In this document: one piece after another, positions 62,537-64,000 of the stretch
Layout of the letters: each line of letters opens with the position of its first letter
Numbering within the stretch: the stretch's first letter is position 1
Origin: Peribacillus alkalitolerans
Lineage (GTDB): Bacteria; Bacillota; Bacilli; Bacillales; DSM-1321
Length of the DNA stretch: 64,000 bases
Reading direction: 5' to 3'
Assembly: GCF_010882125.1 (NCBI RefSeq)
Contig: NZ_JAAGVZ010000003.1
Location: 1-64,000, forward strand
The notes under the pieces: generated by a model
Database searches by the model: none
What the model was told of the DNA's origin: nothing
What the model saw: the letters and a program-made list of their open reading frames with translations, nothing else
Made by a program: the position numbers and the translations under genes

Positions 62537-62983
62537 ATGAATTATGTTAAAGTGACTTCGCTTCTTTTGTTGTCTATTTTACCTTTCTCGTTAATCGGTT
62601 ATTGGTTTGCGGTAGATCATGAACATCTATTTTTCCTTTATGAAGGGGCACTTCTTTTCATCATACTTGCTACATTCTTCTTTGCAATAAAAGGAGTATC
62701 CAAGGATAAGAAAAACAAGTGGACTCTTATTTCCACATTAGGTTTTACTTTTCAAATGGCGATTCTCTTCCTTTTCCTTGGGCCATTTACACACTATGTT
62801 TTCATCCTCATCTATTATGTTGCCACAATAGTTGCCGCAATTATGATGATTATGTCCTTAAAAAAGATGCATAAAAATCGTTATTTGCCGATAACTTTTC
62901 TTGTCATATCGATTATTTCAACTTTATATGTGATTTTATTAAATAATCTCTGGGGGAGTAATTTAAGTTTTATCTTGTTTTAA
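62537..62983 (+). CDS. five-helix membrane protein of unknown function
   Basis: This 148-residue protein has about five hydrophobic segments and a short basic loop SKDKKNKW. I do not recognise the family. CACGAGGTGATG precedes the ATG. It lies about 100 bases downstream of the candidate small RNA. Confidence 0.65.
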   Translation: MNYVKVTSLLLLSILPFSLIGYWFAVDHEHLFFLYEGALLFIILATFFFAIKGVSKDKKNKWTLISTLGFTFQMAILFLFLGPFTHYVFILIYYVATIVAAIMMIMSLKKMHKNRYLPITFLVISIISTLYVILLNNLWGSNLSFILF

Positions 62984-63076
62984 CCTGTTTTCAAGAAAAA
63001 TCAAGTAGCTTTCACAAACTATTTAATCCAATGGATTGCCTGATGACCAATCAGAGGCTTTAGTGTCTTAAATATG

Positions 63077-63132
63077 AAAAGGAGAGTCCCTTTTTCAATA
63101 AAATGGGACACTCCTTTTTGGTGCCAGGCACC
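63077..63132. terminator. hairpin followed by a GGTGCCAGGCACC element
   Basis: Arms AAAAGGAG-GTCCC/GGGAC-CTCCTTTT (imperfect) at 63077-63118, then the palindrome GGTGCCAGGCACC at 63120-63132. The latter is a motif I recall as dispersed in intergenic regions of many Bacilli. Confidence 0.6.
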
Positions 63133-63220
63133 ATCCAAAATATATAAGTAAACCATTCGGGCGAAGGTGACTAATAATGTTGTACATATTGGTAATGCTC
63201 TATAGGCAGTTCAAATATTT

Positions 63221-63448
63221 TTACCGTTCATTCCCTCTCTTGAAGTTCCCGGTCACTTTCGCCAAAATCAATTGTTCCTCTAGTTGATTTGTTGCGCGAC
63301 CCATGCGTTCAATGAACTTGTCAGCTTCCTTACCTTTCAAGATCTTAATCTGTTTACCATTCCATTCGATGAAGACAGTATTATCTTTTGAAACTCTATA
63401 AGTAAAAACCTCATCATTAAACCGGTTTCGTTTATCTATTGGGCTCAT
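63221..63448 (-). CDS. small hypothetical protein
   Basis: This 75-residue soluble protein starts with MSPIDKRNRFNDEVFTYRVS and has an SH3-like small beta segment TVFIEWNGKQIKILKGKEADKFI and a helical C-terminus. AAGAGGTGAATC precedes the ATG at 63448. It lies 10 bases downstream of the epimerase-like gene, probably in the same operon. No family recognised. Confidence 0.7.
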   Translation of the reverse strand: MSPIDKRNRFNDEVFTYRVSKDNTVFIEWNGKQIKILKGKEADKFIERMGRATNQLEEQLILAKVTGNFKRGNER

Positions 63449-63458
63449 GATTCACCTC

Positions 63459-64000
63459 TTAATTTTGAGTGATTCGAAATAAACCGTGTGGTGACAGGCG
63501 CTCCCTTAAGTTTTCAATAATCTCTTGGTTTGTCTGTTTCAATTCATCAGGGAAGTCCTGTAGCACGGAGCGTATGCCGAAATACGCTTTTACTTCTTTG
63601 TCCAAGAATAGATGATGGCGTAAAGTGGCATCTTGATTCATTTTCAATAGTTCTTCTATGAATTCAGCATGCGTGATCATATCTTCAGAGGCTAAATGAA
63701 AAATGCCTTTTAAATCATTTTCCATAATATAGCGAAGTTGCTTTGCAAGCATCGTATCCATGAGATTATTGAGTTCTAAATTGGTGTACACATCAACAGA
63801 ATCTTTATTCGCTAGGCTTTCCTTCAGATGATTCAATCGTGGTGAATCAGTTCCCCACATCATGGGAATCCTGATGATTATTGCACGCTCTTGTAATGTG
63901 GATTGCAATATTTCTTCACATGCTATTTTGAATTTCCCATAATCCGATTGTGCGACAGGTTGGTCTTTTTCGGTGTGATGCTTCGAATAATCTCCATCGT
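63459..64000 (-). CDS. nucleotide-sugar epimerase/reductase-like SDR (partial)
   Basis: The frame is open to the right edge, so only the C-terminal 180 residues are present. Upstream of the first TTG it reads QSDYGKFKIACEEIL, which contains the catalytic Tyr-x-x-x-Lys of extended SDR enzymes. This is followed by IIIRIPMMWGTDSPRL and HLASEDMITHAEFIEELL, as in dTDP-4-dehydrorhamnose reductase (RmlD)-like proteins. The Rossmann motif lies outside the window. Substrate unknown. Confidence 0.8.
   Translation of the reverse strand, partial: DGDYSKHHTEKDQPVAQSDYGKFKIACEEILQSTLQERAIIIRIPMMWGTDSPRLNHLKESLANKDSVDVYTNLELNNLMDTMLAKQLRYIMENDLKGIFHLASEDMITHAEFIEELLKMNQDATLRHHLFLDKEVKAYFGIRSVLQDFPDELKQTNQEIIENLRERLSPHGLFRITQN

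Overview
The window is a low-GC, endospore-forming, competence-capable Firmicute chromosome, almost certainly a Bacillaceae (Bacillus/Peribacillus/Cytobacillus type). The evidence is two complete spore germinant-receptor operons, ComK, HelD, an OhrR/Ohr pair, a CadC/CadA pair, an Ars operon, AGGAGG-type ribosome binding sites and U-tailed hairpin terminators. I see no rRNA, tRNA, CRISPR array, integrase or phage structural gene. The assignment rests on reading protein motifs, not on a database search.

Layout. 1-430: right end of an IS1182-type element. 432-2110: hflX behind a long leader that holds a 19-codon leader peptide and two hairpins. 2116-3660: comK followed by a HAD phosphatase gene with a nonsense codon. 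3684-6101: DedA, a TVP38 membrane protein and a nucleoside hydrolase. 6136-9792: germinant receptor operon 1 (order B-A-C). 9974-11763: a CorC/HlyC protein and a MerR regulator with a shifted start. 12044-14237: threonine degradation (kbl-tdh). 14598-22350: acetyltransferases, HelD, an SH3-tailed phosphatase, a MurG paralogue and small proteins. 22542-27300: a phosphate-uptake operon (stalk/propeller protein, pstS, pstC, pstA) behind a candidate Pho box, but with no pstB. 27373-29671: a TPR protein, an NhaC antiporter and a 32-residue membrane peptide.

29904-42616 is the accessory core. A translationally coupled operon encodes DptF-, DptG- and DptH-like proteins, the restriction arm known from phosphorothioate (Dnd/Dpt) systems. 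It is followed, after a terminator, by a PLD-nuclease/helicase/DUF3427 protein and a convergent, overlapping NUDIX hydrolase. No dndABCDE modification genes are in the window. The DptF protein carries an extra N-terminal DUF4145-like domain, and DptH contains a possible PD-(D/E)XK nuclease site besides its C-terminal ATPase. This is the best candidate for an undescribed defence arrangement.

42766-48496: a GNAT remnant, DUF3231, a methyltransferase, the cadC-cadA metal resistance pair (cadA has TGA at the first Cys of its metal-binding motif), YnfA and small proteins. 48537-52235: germinant receptor operon 2 (order A-B-C). 52453-53274: uppP. 53582-56163: arsR-arsB-arsC plus a dual-specificity phosphatase under a perfect palindromic operator. 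56185-59327: an XRE regulator, an EamA exporter divergent from an Lrp regulator, and an esterase. 59577-60598: divergent ohrR/ohr with operators. 60761-64000: a STAS protein, small membrane proteins, a candidate C-rich small RNA, and a truncated nucleotide-sugar epimerase or reductase at the edge.

At least five genes are damaged by one-base changes or truncation. Three intergenic arrays of short degenerate tandem repeats (about 20, 21 and 52 bp) and one Bacillaceae-type dispersed repeat are also present.
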